Of a stretch of DNA of 64,000 nucleotides, positions 12,128-23,456 are shown piece after piece. Under the pieces are notes generated by a model. The model was not told where the DNA came from and searched no databases. It was given only the letters and a program-made list of their open reading frames with translations. Position numbers and translations under genes: made by a program. Within the stretch, counting starts at the first letter, position 1, and every line of letters starts with the position of its first letter. The DNA is from Aurifilum marmelostoma (Eukaryota > Ascomycota > Sordariomycetes > Diaporthales > Cryphonectriaceae): positions 3,286,001-3,350,000 of the forward strand of contig JAMXSV010000003.1 of assembly GCA_027559495.1 (NCBI GenBank), given 5' to 3'.

Positions 12128-12726
12128 ATTTCGATTTCGTTGCTAGGTAGTTAGTTGATTGCCATTGCTTTGCCATGGGAGGTGCGCCAATGCGAAGTGC
12201 CCTCAAGCATGCTCCGATGCAATGTTATGCTTGATGTGGTCCGGCGCAGTATTATTTAGTCCAGATGAACGGAGAGAAGCAAGCTTCAGGAGTATGAAAC
12301 TTCAATGCTATTGTCCTCTAATCATCATAAGGCGACAGGCTTAAATGGTGTTCCTCCTAGTGTCCTGCTCCCTCTAGCCCACGATGCCAATCTTGTCCAA
12401 GTTGAACCTAAATCACGACCTTGATGCTCATCCTAGGCGGCACTCCTAGCCTTTCTCGAAGTGGTGAAACTTCGCGTAACCAAATCTAATCAAACGCCAT
12501 CCATGAAGTATTCTGTGCAGGCAAGAGCCATCAATTGTATTTATTTTTTGCAAGTGTTGTATCGTCCTAGTGGTGACTGGGTCGTCAAGTCCGACGTGTA
12601 ATCTTTTTCAAGATGCTAGATCGGAGACTTGGTCGTTGGGCTTCTTTCGAGGTCGACGAGGAATCTGTTCGTATGCGAGTGTTAGTCGACAGGTCTGTCT
12701 GCGTGCATGCATGGACCAAACGTAAG
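12128..12726. other. intergenic, 0.6 kb
   Basis: 3' flank of the YbjQ-like gene. No supported gene. Confidence 0.55.
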
Positions 12727-13131
12727 CTATAGAACCTGCATACCCTTGAGTATAGATTCAGAATCTGTACTGTAACGGAGTTCCTCCTCTTTTGCTTCAC
12801 TGGCCTTGGCGTCTTGTGAGATAGGCTTTGGGCAAGGCTGCGACGAAGGCTTGGAGGGGGATTTGGAAGAGCTGGCAGCAGATGGGTTGAACAGCTTCTT
12901 TGAGTCGTAGCCCTCATCTTCCATGGCGGCCATGATATAGCCAATCTCAGTGGATATAGTCATCTTGATATTTTCTTTTGCTTCTTCCTTTCTGGTACGG
13001 CCTGGGGATTTGCTGGTGACGCTGGGGCTCTCGTGATGATTCCGATCAATTAAGCCTGTAATATGCGAAACAGGTCGAAAGCTCGGGCTTGGTAGAATTG
13101 AATAATCACTCAATGTGGTAGACCGTGGAAT
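12727..13131 (-). CDS. possible 3' exon of an unrecognised low-complexity protein
   Basis: An open frame of about 134 codons that reads like a disordered fungal protein: Ser/Pro/Lys-rich, with SSSKSPSKPSSQP and an acidic C-terminus ending SESILKGMQVL. The frame has no ATG at its 5' end. A CCCAG acceptor ending at 13132 would let it begin as an internal exon reading IPRSTTLSDYSILPSPS, but I could not place the upstream exon. The first in-frame ATG (12963) would give a 78-residue product. Function unknown. It may also be a gene fragment. Confidence 0.33.
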   Translation of the reverse strand: MPRSTTLSDYSILPSPSFRPVSHITGLIDRNHHESPSVTSKSPGRTRKEEAKENIKMTISTEIGYIMAAMEDEGYDSKKLFNPSAASSSKSPSKPSSQPCPKPISQDAKASEAKEEELRYSTDSESILKGMQVL

Positions 13132-15378
13132 CTGGGAGCCTTACGACTAATATATAGTTACGTCTACGTTTGTCCTGGGCAATAAGATGGCCGAATTCAG
13201 CTCCGAGTGATGCTAGGAACCGCACAGAAGTCACCGCGCCAGCCAGCCCGCCGCTCGGCTCTGTACCTTGAGTCACCGGCCCCGCGTCCAAGGAGAACAA
13301 AAAGTTCACGACGCTCAGGCTGAGAACACTGAGCTTGATGTGAAATGGGGCGGGCCAGCGGCTTGGTCTGCTATAGCGGCTTAGTCCTGCGCCCTTCTTG
13401 TGTCAAACCCGCTCGAAGAGCGCTGTTGTACAAGGTGGGGCCGAGCGCCGAGCGCCGCTGTCGGGGGATCTCATCGCCAATGCGTGTGAGGAATCGAGTC
13501 ACGGAACAGGTTAAAAGATGATGGGTACACAGCAGTAAACTAATTTATGACACACCGCTGGAATATTCTGCGCCGTGTCGAGTACCGAGTGGTTTTGGTC
13601 GGTTTTTCCAAAAGGACCGGTGACAAGACTGGGCTGCGGTCTGCTTCTGACATACGCTAATTATGTGGCCGACATTGCGTGTCTTTGTGGAAGAGGGATG
13701 ATTGAGATGGTTTAAACAAGTACAATCTCGGTTCAACATCGTAGAAATTAATAGATGTTTGTATGCAAATCATGTTCCCTCGAACAGTCCAGTTACCCAT
13801 GGTAATAAGCACAGTCACTTCTTGAAGCAGGTCCAGCAATTCTTCTTCTTTTGAGAAATGCATCTTCTTTTCCTGTACTGTCTCGTTTCCCACCCTCCTG
13901 AGCTTTCCCCGTCCCGCTTCAGTCCACTCTCGTCCCTCAATTTTCTTGCCGGTGACACATGACAATTAGTGCGGGCGTACCTATCCACTTCCCTTCTCTA
14001 CGTGCGCTTTGAACTTTCTGTGAGGCTACCAATTGGTAATACTGTATAGCTGAATGTTAAAAAAATTATGGAGCCTGTGATGGCTTCAAGCTTGGCTGCT
14101 CCGCCGACTTTCAAGCGTCTCTCCACCTTCGGTCCTACCCCCACGCGTCCCCAGAAGAACTTCTTTTTGATTTTGGCTGCTCAGATCGCTCTAGGACCGA
14201 AGCATTGATATTAACTCTTCCTCCTATGACTCTATTTCGTGGTATTAATAATATCAATCATAAAAGAGGCTGGATCAGTTCTTCAGCTGTTCCCAGTTCT
14301 GCATACAACACATTCGACCAGGCCTCCGGTGGTCCCGGCGCTGTGGCTTGGGTAAGTAACACTGCAGAACAAAGAGTCACCACTAGGTCTCAAACTCGAC
14401 ACAACTCCCACAGACAATTGTTTGTGATTCATTATCCAAGTCCATTTACCTTGCCCAAGGAGACAATGTAGATTACATAATAAGTTTTTCACCTTTCAGG
14501 TGGGCGGCGCATCAAGACTTCAGAGACCTTCATGACAGGGTGCTTCCAAGCAGAACGAAGGGGGGGAGAGACGGAACAGAAGGATTAAAAGGCTGCAGAC
14601 CCAGACAGCTGGAATCTTGTTAAGCGCGCAGGGGTTGCATTGTCAAACCTTCTTACGCTTATTTCTCAACCTCGTGAATCGGGGCCCGGCAACGGGACGA
14701 TCAATCGTGGATGTGAAACCGCAACCGCCCCCTGTGTTGGCTTTTTGGCTGCGATGCGGCTCCCAACCAGGGGCCCACACCCTTGTGCCAAGACGAAAAT
14801 CAAACGTCAGCAGAGACTCGCCAACAGGAGATTCTACAGCATCTTGGCCTGATGGCCTCATGAATGACCGCCGCCCACGCCGCCCCTCCAGGCCCGTCCG
14901 TCTCACCTTCTCAAGACGGCGTGGGGCCCCCAGGGCAGAGTCTGAGGGGAATGCCGTCCCAAGGAGTGACAGCCATCCGGGAACGAGATATGCCCACTGC
15001 AGTGGACCTCCACTGACAGGCCTGACTTCGGGTGACACCACCACCACCATATCGTTCGTCCTATCCCCAATAATCGTATTTTCTCTTTCGTTCTTCCTTT
15101 TCGGATCCTTTTCTTCTTCACGTCAGACGGGCAGGTGCTGTGCAACTTTGTCAATCGTTACGGTCTCTGTCCGGATCCGACACGTTCCCTTCTTCCTCTT
15201 CTTCTTGCATAGGCTGTGCCTAAGTCTGTTTTTATTTTCTCCATACGATCTTTCCTGCAGTTGAACTGCTTCCAAAACTTCAATAATACTTGAGATTCTG
15301 TGGCAGGTCTGCATCACGACTGAACCCGATACTCCCATATACACATCCAACAGAGAGCCTCCACAGAAATCTGACAAG
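13132..15378. other. intergenic, 2.2 kb
   Basis: No supported gene. The last 700 bases are pyrimidine-rich and probably serve as promoter and 5' leader of the secreted protein gene that follows. The long ORFs here (14617-15264 + and its minus-strand counterparts) look compositional. Confidence 0.55.
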
Positions 15379-15894
15379 ATGCGTACTCCTCTTGCCGCCA
15401 CCGCCTCCTCGCTGAGGCTCTTCCTCCTCCTCATCTCGGCCGCCTTCTTCTCGTCCGGCGTCCTGGCCGGCCCCATGGCCGCCCGCCAGGGCAGCATCAA
15501 GATCATCTCGCGCCAGACCGCCGGCAGCCCGCTGTTCACCGAGCAAGCCTGCCAGCAGTACAGCCGCATCGCCAACCTGTCGGCCATCGGCAGCAACACG
15601 ACGATGCGGACGACCTTCCTCGACGTCAGCCCCGTGGGCACGCTCTCCAACTCGGCCATGCTCAACGAGGCCATCAAGAACCTCCCCATGCTGACCGCCG
15701 ACGTCCAGCTGAACGAGGCCTGCGGCAACCTGACCACGGTCGCGGCCACCGAGGCCGCAAACAACTTCACGAATGGCATCGTCGCCCAGTTCACCTTTAC
15801 GGGCAACCATGCTGCGATTGTTAATGGTCCTGTCATGGCTGGGGTGGTTATACTGTGTCTGGTTATTATGATAGGTCCTATCTCGGCCCTGTGA
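15379..15894 (+). CDS. small secreted protein with C-terminal hydrophobic anchor
   Basis: Single-exon protein of 171 aa. A strong signal peptide spans about residues 1-30 (SLRLFLLLISAAFFSSGVLA). The mature part is compact and rich in Asn-linked glycosylation sequons (NLSA, NTTM, NLTT, NFTN) with two cysteines (ACQQY, EACGN), which could form one disulfide. The last 25 residues are hydrophobic (MAGVVILCLVIMI), consistent with a GPI-attachment signal or a membrane anchor. Codon use is strongly GC-ending, as in the conserved genes. I think similar uncharacterised proteins occur across Sordariomycetes but cannot name a family. A run of 15 G lies 17 bases after the stop. Confidence 0.8.
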   Translation: MRTPLAATASSLRLFLLLISAAFFSSGVLAGPMAARQGSIKIISRQTAGSPLFTEQACQQYSRIANLSAIGSNTTMRTTFLDVSPVGTLSNSAMLNEAIKNLPMLTADVQLNEACGNLTTVAATEAANNFTNGIVAQFTFTGNHAAIVNGPVMAGVVILCLVIMIGPISAL

Positions 15895-18800
15895 GCCGAT
15901 ATATTTTTTTGGGGGGGGGGGGGGGTGGAGCGTTGTGGGAAACAGCGAAGGGAACTAGAGGAGTTGGATCGGTGGGCTTTGACGAGAGATGTTGGGTCCG
16001 GAAGACAATGCTTGAGGTTGCATACGGAGTCTGTGGCCAATGTTTTATTCTATTCATCGCTCCTTTTTGAGGATCTAAGTGTGTCCTTTGTGGCAAACAT
16101 TGTTGTGAATAGGTTAAATTTCCTAATTTCCAAGGAATGCACTGGCCAAGTTCCCAATGAGTTCCGTAGAGTTAAGTTGTGACTTGTTCCGTTGGGAGGG
16201 GTGACTCTCCTCGTTCAACTTGTGTTTGTTTCCTTTCTCAGTGCTAGAGATTATGTGTCAGGTAAGGCAACTGAAACCTTGAGAAATAATTTGTCCACTC
16301 GATATCTTGAAGAGCTGGCAAACGTATCTTGCGGAGGGCGAAGTTGGATGCCTGCTGCACGATGTCTCAAGAATCAATTTGGGACAAAGTCTCATGTATG
16401 TCAAGCAAACTGAAGCAATATTTTGTTTATTAGCAATTATAGCTGACAGTCTCCCTCACCGTTGGCCCCGGCCCCCTTTCCCCCAACAAAACCAGCGTAT
16501 TTACACAATGAATGTAGAAAGGTGGAGAGAACGCCACTCTGATCTCACTACCTACAAGAGGTGGAATGAAGACTCTCCGCAAGAAGCAGAAAAGTCTAGA
16601 TACGCATACACAATTACAAGTCTATTGAATTCACAACTTCTTTTCCATTCAAGTACAAAATCAAACAGCAAAATGTTTTCGGCATCAGCACCTGCAACAA
16701 CACACAAACTGATCTGGGTTGGTCTTATCACTTGAGAGTTTCCCGCATGACCCATCACAAGAATGTCACGCCGTCAACTTGCACAGGGGCTCTTTTTCTG
16801 CGTCAGACTGAGCTGTCTGGTAGCTCATTCATCTAATCAATGGCACTGCAGCTATGGAGAGCATCATGCAATCATTCTCGCGCACTACACCATCATCTGT
16901 ATGCTTGGAAACATTCGAGGACGCGACTGCGCTTATGACTTCCCTGTATGCAAATGAGTATGGATGTGGTGCTGGGTACTTTGCAATGCTTGCAACATGA
17001 TATTTGCTGAGTCACGGGATGATGCGAAGCATTGATTCGTGTCGTAATGTTATTTAAGGTGTCATTCGGTGCGGTTCGTCTCCTGGCTTCCGGAGGTCTC
17101 TATGGACTGATATATCCCTTGAGATGGACGCCCTTCTCTAAGGGACATGAGGGCAAATTGGGGATAGCGAGAGGCCTTGGCCTGTATGTAAACATCAGAA
17201 AGCCAAGGCGCAGCAGCGGCAATGTAATATCAAGGAATTGCTGAGTAGCTCATTGAGCAAGACCTATTCGACCATGATGTGAGTGTCTGCATATAATCTG
17301 CCAACCTCAGACACGAACCCGAAACACAGAAACAAGTTGAGAGGATGAACGCAATCTGGCGACGTTGAATCAAGCGTCTGGCTGAGGTAAGCATATAGTT
17401 TACCGTGTCGTGTCCCAATCTTGAGGTGGGGGCAGGATAATGACCTGCTCACTTCTCATCTCCATGCGCGAGAACGATCACCGGAGAACCGGCAAGTAAA
17501 AGAAAGAGAGAGAAAAGGCTTATCTCTTGAGAGGGTCTCATGTGACGGCGATGATTAAGGGAGATCCCAATCTCGGGAAAATGGAGACTGCAGAGCTGAC
17601 GGACCATGGCAAGATCCGCTGACGAAGGAAGCGTAGGATCTCTCTTTTTCGAAGAGGGTTGAGGTGGCAGCGAGGCAAGGGCAACGGCACAACGCATTCT
17701 CGTGGGTTCTGCAACAGGTTTGCAGGTGGTACCGGGCCCTGACCATCCTAATCTTGACAGTGGCGGTCTGAAACGGACAGGGTTGATCATTGGAGGTTCA
17801 GAATTTGGAGTATGGAGGGGACAGATTCTGACACCGCACCGAGAGCTGCACGGACAGTATTAATTCTCGGACCTCTGCCTCAGCTCACTTGCATGTTACC
17901 AGCCAGCTTGTGAGGTATGATGAGAAGAGGCAATAGTAGAAGCTCGCAGCAGCAGCAGCAGCAGCAGCAGCATCATGGAGGATGGTTCGTTCTCTCTTGA
18001 GATTCCAAATCACCCACCACCAAACTCTAAGCTGAGATTGGCCCCGCCGACGTGAGTTGGAAATAAGCTTCCCATGAGCATTTACCATTAGAGTGGGAGG
18101 TGGACCTTTCGGGACAACGAGGAAATGGCCCCACACGTAAATGGGACCTGTAGGCGCTGGCACAAACACGCACATACGCACACACGCACAACAAAAGTTT
18201 GGTCGAGAGGCCGCCCTCCGTGGTCGGGGGCAGAGCCAGGGGTACAGCGTCAGCAGGCACCTCGTGGGGAGTAGAGAGGGTGATGAGAGGCGGGACAGTG
18301 ACTGGATGTTGGCGCTGGCGTGGGGCCGAAGGCAAAAAAGAGAGACATGCAGCATGAAGTTCGTTGCTCTGTTGGCTGCGAGTCGAACGTTGGACATGAC
18401 GGGAAGGGGATTGATAGTACATACTGTACGCGCCAACACAGCCCTGATGGCTGTGTCGGTACCTAAAAAAAAACAAACGCGTAGTAGTACGACCTAGTGT
18501 GTACTCAGTGCTGCCACTCACGGTACCTGTCCGCGTAATGCAGACGCAACCCAACAGTGCCACACAACGTGTACTATGTATGTATGCACCAGCGGATGTC
18601 GGCTTCGACCACTAACACCGGTGAAAGCCGCCGGTGGAGCAGGGCGGTACAGTACTATGACCTAGGTGGTGTTGGCTGGTCCAGCGCCATGGCTCCAGTA
18701 AATCACAGGCACAATGCCGCTGGGGCGCAGCTGAAACCAATGGACCCGGACCCTCCTCAGGGACCCCAGTGAGTGTGGCCCCCCCCCTGGCCCCCATCAC

Positions 18801-19065
18801 CAGGACCCTGCATGCATCACATTCATCCATTCATCCCCCTTCGCCCAAAGTCCCGTTCCCTCAATGTGCTTTGTTGCTGTTATTTAAATAGCGATACCCC
18901 TTTTTTCGGAGCCCTTCTTCCCACTGTCACATAGCAAAGACAAACATTCCCCTCTCTCTACCTTTTCTTCCTGCGGCAACAGACAACAGCCCTCCCGACA
19001 TTCGTTGAACGATCAAAACCATTCTCGTTTAATCAAACAACCTCCTCTTAAGAAAATCCACCAAA
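15895..19065. other. gene-poor stretch, 3.2 kb
   Basis: No supported gene on either strand. It contains the 15-G run (15911-15925), a (GCA)9 microsatellite at 17946-17972 and many short ORFs without domain resemblance. A TATTTAAATA element at about 18882-18891 lies 175 bp before the CYSTM-like gene and could be its TATA region. Confidence 0.55.
17946..17972. repeat. (GCA)9 microsatellite
   Basis: Nine perfect GCA units in a region without a supported gene. Confidence 0.9.
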
Positions 19066-19684
19066 ATGCCTGCTGAGTCGATGGAAATGCAGCCCAACAT
19101 GGCCGCCCAGCCTCCCACGGCCACTGAGCAGCCCGTAAGCCAACCCAATTCCCACACATCCACCACCAATTGAGCCGTGTTGCCGAGAAAAGAAGGGAAA
19201 AAAGAGGACTCCTCACAGGCATCATCGTCTTGGCTGTGGCCTCGGCGTCCCCCTCTTGGCGATCGTGTCGAAAGCTTGGCACACCACCAGGTCTGGGGAG
19301 GCCCTGTCCTGCCCAGGCCTAGGGCGCCCAGAGGTCCCCCCCCCCCCCCTTCTTCTGGCTGGCTGGCTCTTCCCCTTCTCTCTCTTGCCAATGATGTCGT
19401 CTTCAATAGACGAGACACCTGTGCTGACCCTGTCCGCGTTTACAGAAGGCTGAGGAGCCCATGACGATGTCTCTGCGTGGTGGTGGCTGCATCGAGGACG
19501 TGAGTGAACCCCTCTCCAATGACCCTTTCTTCTCCCCGTGCAACCGTCATTCTGTCTTCTCTCTCCAGAGCCATGGAAACTGACAGTACTTCTTTCTCCT
19601 TTATAGCTCTGCTGCTGCTGCTGTGCCGCCGAGGCATGCTGCTGCCTGGACTGCTTCCTCTGCGGCGAGGCTGCGGCCAACTAA
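19066..19684 (+). CDS. CYSTM-like small cysteine-rich membrane protein
   Basis: Tiny three-exon gene: 19066-19134, 19446-19499 and 19607-19684, giving 66 aa. All junctions are phase 0. Donors are GTAAGC and GTGAGT, acceptors are TACAG and ATAG, and the first intron is long (311 nt). The first 40 residues are polar and Pro/Gln/Met-rich (MQPNMAAQPPTATEQP). Then comes RGGGC and a cysteine cluster with five consecutive Cys followed by CCC and CLDCFLC, ending GEAAAN. This order (disordered Pro/Gln head, then a Cys-rich short membrane helix at the extreme C-terminus) is that of CYSTM proteins, which are membrane-associated stress-tolerance factors in eukaryotes. Each exon is too short to be noticed alone. 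The start is supported by an A-rich context (CCAAAATG). Confidence 0.8.
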
Positions 19685-20045
19685 AGACCGGCTCTAGACG
19701 ACCACGACCCGTGACGAAAGAAGGGGGGGAGGATTTTGATTCTCTTTCTTTTCTCAAGACGAGATGCAGAAAGGAAGATTACTTTTATTTTGATACCACA
19801 CTGCCAATGCTATAAACCAGCAATAGCTGAAGAATTTTCGGACCGAACTCTAGTTTTGCCGGAGCCAATACCTGCCTGGCCCCTTTTTTCCCATATACTA
19901 TTGCCAATCCCGAGGAGAGTCTTGTGAAGCAGGTGGAAATTCGTATTATATCTCATTATCAGAAGACATTATGGTTGATCATATAGTCAAGATCATATAC
20001 AGGGTATCTCCTCCGCAGCTGGGGCTACACGCCAGCCTGTCACTA
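19685..20045. other. intergenic between convergent genes
   Basis: 3' flanks of the CYSTM-like gene and the spherulin-4 gene. Nothing else was recognised. Confidence 0.6.
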
Positions 20046-21125
20046 CTACCAAGTCTGCATGTTCAGGAGTACAAACGCAGCACACGCCCACGGCACCCAG
20101 CTCGAGAGCCCAGCCGCCGCCGCCGCCGCCTTGCCCGCGCCGTTGGCCTGCCTCATCAGCTTCCCGACGTTGCCGATCGTGGCCGGCGAGATGGTGGTGT
20201 TGTGCCAGCTCCCGCTGGTGAAGTAGGTGCTGTGCAGGCCCAGGTCCACCACGCCGTCGATCTGCTCCTTGAGGCTCGCCATGGTCGCGTTGGGCGGGCC
20301 GACAAACTGGTGCACGATGACGACGGCCTGGGGCAGGAAGGCCGGGTCGTGGGGCAGGCCGTTGCCGTTGGCGAGGGCGGTGTAGTCAAAGGGCACGTAG
20401 GGCTCCGGGCAGTCGGCCGAGACGCCCGAGGCGGCCGGGTTGGAGGTGTAGCACGTCTCCTTGGTGACGACGGCGCTGGCCATGCCGAAGAGCTGGGCCT
20501 CGTAGGTGGCGTTGGACACGGTGCCGGCGTTGAGCACGACCGTGTACTGGCCCTCCTCGTCCTGCTGGCCCGCCTTGGCGGCCTCGAAGGTGGCGTTGGC
20601 GTAGGCCAGCAGGTCGGCGTAGGTCGAGTAGTTGCCGCTGGCGGTGCCGACCTCATCGAACCACAGGCCGTGGATGCTGATGTTGACCGTCTCGCCCGCC
20701 GTCCAGGTCGGCGCCGTCTCCCACTTGGACCACTCGGCAATGTCCTCGCGCACGTCGGCCTGGGGCCGCGCGCCGTAGTCGGTCCAGACGTAGCCCAGCG
20801 TCTGGGCGTTGTGCAGCTTGTTGATGGCCGCGAGGTGGGTGGTCCAGTCGCGGTTGCACCCGTGCGGGATGTAGTTTGTGTCGTTGTGCACGTTGCAGTA
20901 GCCGCCGTTGAACCCGGTCGGGTCCGACGTGTTGAGGGGCCCGCTGTTGGGGTTGATGACGACGTAGAAGTGCAGGTGAGGGTTCGCCTCGATGGCGTCC
21001 ACGGCGGCCTGCCAGTCCGGGTTCGTCCATGTCGAATTGCCCGGGTAGACGTACAGCGGCACCATGACCTGCGTCCGCGCCAGGACCGTCGCCGCGAGGG
21101 CGGTGAGCCACAGCAAGCCACGCAT
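20046..21125 (-). CDS. spherulation-specific family 4 (spherulin-4) protein, GPI-anchor type
   Basis: Single-exon secreted protein of 359 aa. Residues 1-16 are the signal peptide (LLWLTALAATVLA). The body matches the spherulin-4 family: MVPLYVYP near the start, then FYVVINPNSGP, TLGYVWTDYG and GLWFDEV, the strand and acidic-residue pattern of a TIM-barrel glycoside-hydrolase-like fold. A hydrophobic tail (WVPWACAAFVLLNM) after an Ala/Gly-rich stretch looks like a GPI signal. Eight or so N-glycosylation sequons are present. The open frame extends 44 codons upstream of this Met, but the signal peptide fixes the start. The enzymatic activity of the family is unsettled; some members act on galactosaminogalactan. 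GC content at third positions is very high. Confidence 0.9.
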   Translation of the reverse strand: MRGLLWLTALAATVLARTQVMVPLYVYPGNSTWTNPDWQAAVDAIEANPHLHFYVVINPNSGPLNTSDPTGFNGGYCNVHNDTNYIPHGCNRDWTTHLAAINKLHNAQTLGYVWTDYGARPQADVREDIAEWSKWETAPTWTAGETVNISIHGLWFDEVGTASGNYSTYADLLAYANATFEAAKAGQQDEEGQYTVVLNAGTVSNATYEAQLFGMASAVVTKETCYTSNPAASGVSADCPEPYVPFDYTALANGNGLPHDPAFLPQAVVIVHQFVGPPNATMASLKEQIDGVVDLGLHSTYFTSGSWHNTTISPATIGNVGKLMRQANGAGKAAAAAAGLSSWVPWACAAFVLLNMQTW

Positions 21126-23456
21126 GCGGGATGATGACGACGATGATGCAGCACAGGCCGAGCGAGTATAAAAAATGACGCCTAGGCCTGCCCTCCTCGT
21201 CTCGGGCGAATAGGGACGGGGCGGAAGGTAGTTGCGCCTGTGAAACACCAAGATCAAGCCTCCTGGTCCCTGGTCTCCGTCTCACCGTGCTTGGTCAAGC
21301 AACGTCGAGATCCAACCAATGCGACTCGATATGCTCTTCTAAGCCGCCTCGGTCGTGCGCGGCATCGGGTGTGGCGGCGCACCCCCTCTCTGGTCTCTTC
21401 CCTGTGTGTCGCACACAAGAGTTTTGTGTCGGAACGTTTTTTTTCTTTTTCTTTTCAAGCGAGTGGCTTCGAAGCAGAGCTTCGGGGTGGCTTGCGTGGT
21501 CTACCGAATCATGCAGAGGACTGACCATCCATCAAACCATCAGGAGAAGCAGCTAAAAAAGAAAGTAGGGAGGACGAGTTCTTTAAACGAGGAATTTTTG
21601 ACAGGCGCACCACCAGTGTCAATCCTCCTAGTCCCAATTCCCGCAGTACCCTCACCCTCATCCCCACAATCGTACTGTAGCTCGGAAGCCCTGGATGAGC
21701 TCTGTGAAGAGACGAGGAGGGAAGAAAAAAGGGGGGGTCTTCTGGGTGGCGCTCACTAGTCCAGGCCCGCAGAGGGGGGAGGAAAATGGTCTCTGCAGCG
21801 AGCCTAGAACGCATATTGAAAAGCGCTGTTGGTGCGTGTGACTTACTGCCTGTGGGCTGTGACTTGGCGCTGCCGCTAGCACATCTGGCATGCCTGTGCC
21901 TGTGCTAGCGCCTGTGTCTGGGGATTGGCAGCCTGCTAACGCCAGGGCAAGCCCGGAAAGGAGGGGTGGGTGGGTTGTGTTCGCTGTCGAGTGAAGCGTG
22001 CAAGAGGTAGAGATGCTCACGGCATAAGGGAAAAAGTACAATAGAGTTGATCTGAACTCCGAACGGCACCGAGGTATTTGCATAATGTTACGAATGTGGT
22101 CTCTGGTCGGATAAATCGGCGTGTCAAATGTCTCAGCAAAAAGGGAAAAGAAAGCTTCCAAGGCACGGCCCGCGAAGAAAAAGCCATTTCGAGGGACGGT
22201 AAAACATTCTTGGAACAGGGCAAAAAAGGAAAAAGAAAAGACGAAAATTCATTGGTGCAGCTGATAGTTTATCTCCTTCTAATCCATTCATGTATGCTTG
22301 TTTCTGCTTTGAGAGAAAACAGTGGTATTTTCCTGCTCGTATTCACTCACACGATATCTGGCTTCCTCCGTTGATGGTCAAATCCCAACCTGCCTCGGCA
22401 GCGTCAAGTCAACCAAACTCTGATCAAGGCACTTTCCCCAGGTCGGTCGCGTGGCCGTCTGTGGGCTGTACGCTTTGGTGACCTTCCAGCGCCTGCTCAT
22501 TACCACAATGGGACACAGCGCCAGGGCCTCTTCCCAAATTGTCGGCTGTTAGCTCCTAGGCCCGCGTGGCTATTGACTTCTAGATTCACACCGCCAAGTC
22601 GTTAGGGCCGCCGACCAGAGCATGGCAACTTTCCCTCTCCGCCATAGTCCGGGTCATCCTCGCAGACTTTCTCCATCGCGCTGGATTTCCTCGAGATGAT
22701 GATTGCGACATCATGCGCCTCATCAATTTCCCACGATACAACTACTTTACTCGGCCTTTTCGGCTCGGTATAACCATGGGTGTCGTCTTCCGAGGAGAGT
22801 AGCATGATGTGTCGACGTCTAGAACCATCGTCTCCGCCCTCTCAGCATTCACGCCGTTCTATCCGGTCCAGCCTCGCGCAGGCTCTTACTCACAAGAGAA
22901 GGATGAGCGCGTCTTGATGGGTTTCGGGGCTGATCTTTGCCTGGCAGGAGCATGGATGCACGCCGCTGTGGCACCCTCGTCCGGGTCATCCCAATGTCCA
23001 CACAAAGAGTGTCGCATATACCTATACTAGGCACTTGTTGCTTTCTGGTTGTCGTCTATAAATAATGCTGCCCGGAAACATACTTACCCAACTCAGCAAG
23101 GTCTACACAACTGCGGATCATACCGTAAACTCTCCAAGGACATGGCGATAAGACTACCCGAAAATCGTAAAATTCAGCATGTTCCTAGGCTCGGGCTCGG
23201 TACCAACGGCGGCACCTATACGGCATAGGGGGCCGTGGATGCCGCACTCCGCTTCCCTGTGGGTTCCTTGCAGATCACGGTGGAAGACTCCAATAAGCTT
23301 ATACATATATATAAACATCCTGATTGCATGCCATTCACTCGGAACGCTTGGGTGTGGGAAAGTTTGCACGCATTGGCTGACATTAGCATACTACTGACCA
23401 CCCTCCATATCCTTCCCTCCCTGCAGCTCGACTTCTTCATCATCGCCTCCCGCTTC
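21126..23456. other. intergenic, 2.3 kb
   Basis: No supported gene. This is the upstream region of the spherulin-4 gene plus the 3' flank of the phosphatase. ORFs here have mixed composition and no motifs. Confidence 0.55.

Noticed and set aside
14617..15264. 215-codon plus-strand ORF and overlapping minus-strand ORFs
   Set aside because: Low-complexity pyrimidine-rich leader sequence, no motif, open on both strands.
15123..16040. 305-codon minus-strand ORF
   Set aside because: Antisense to the secreted-protein gene at 15379, which has a signal peptide and protein-like composition.
19971..21134. 387-codon plus-strand ORF
   Set aside because: It is antisense to the spherulin-4 gene and exists because of that gene's GC-rich third positions; its Val/Gly/Arg-rich translation has no domain.
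22602..22805. 67-codon minus-strand ORF with protein-like composition
   Set aside because: Too short and isolated, with no splice partners or motif I could support.
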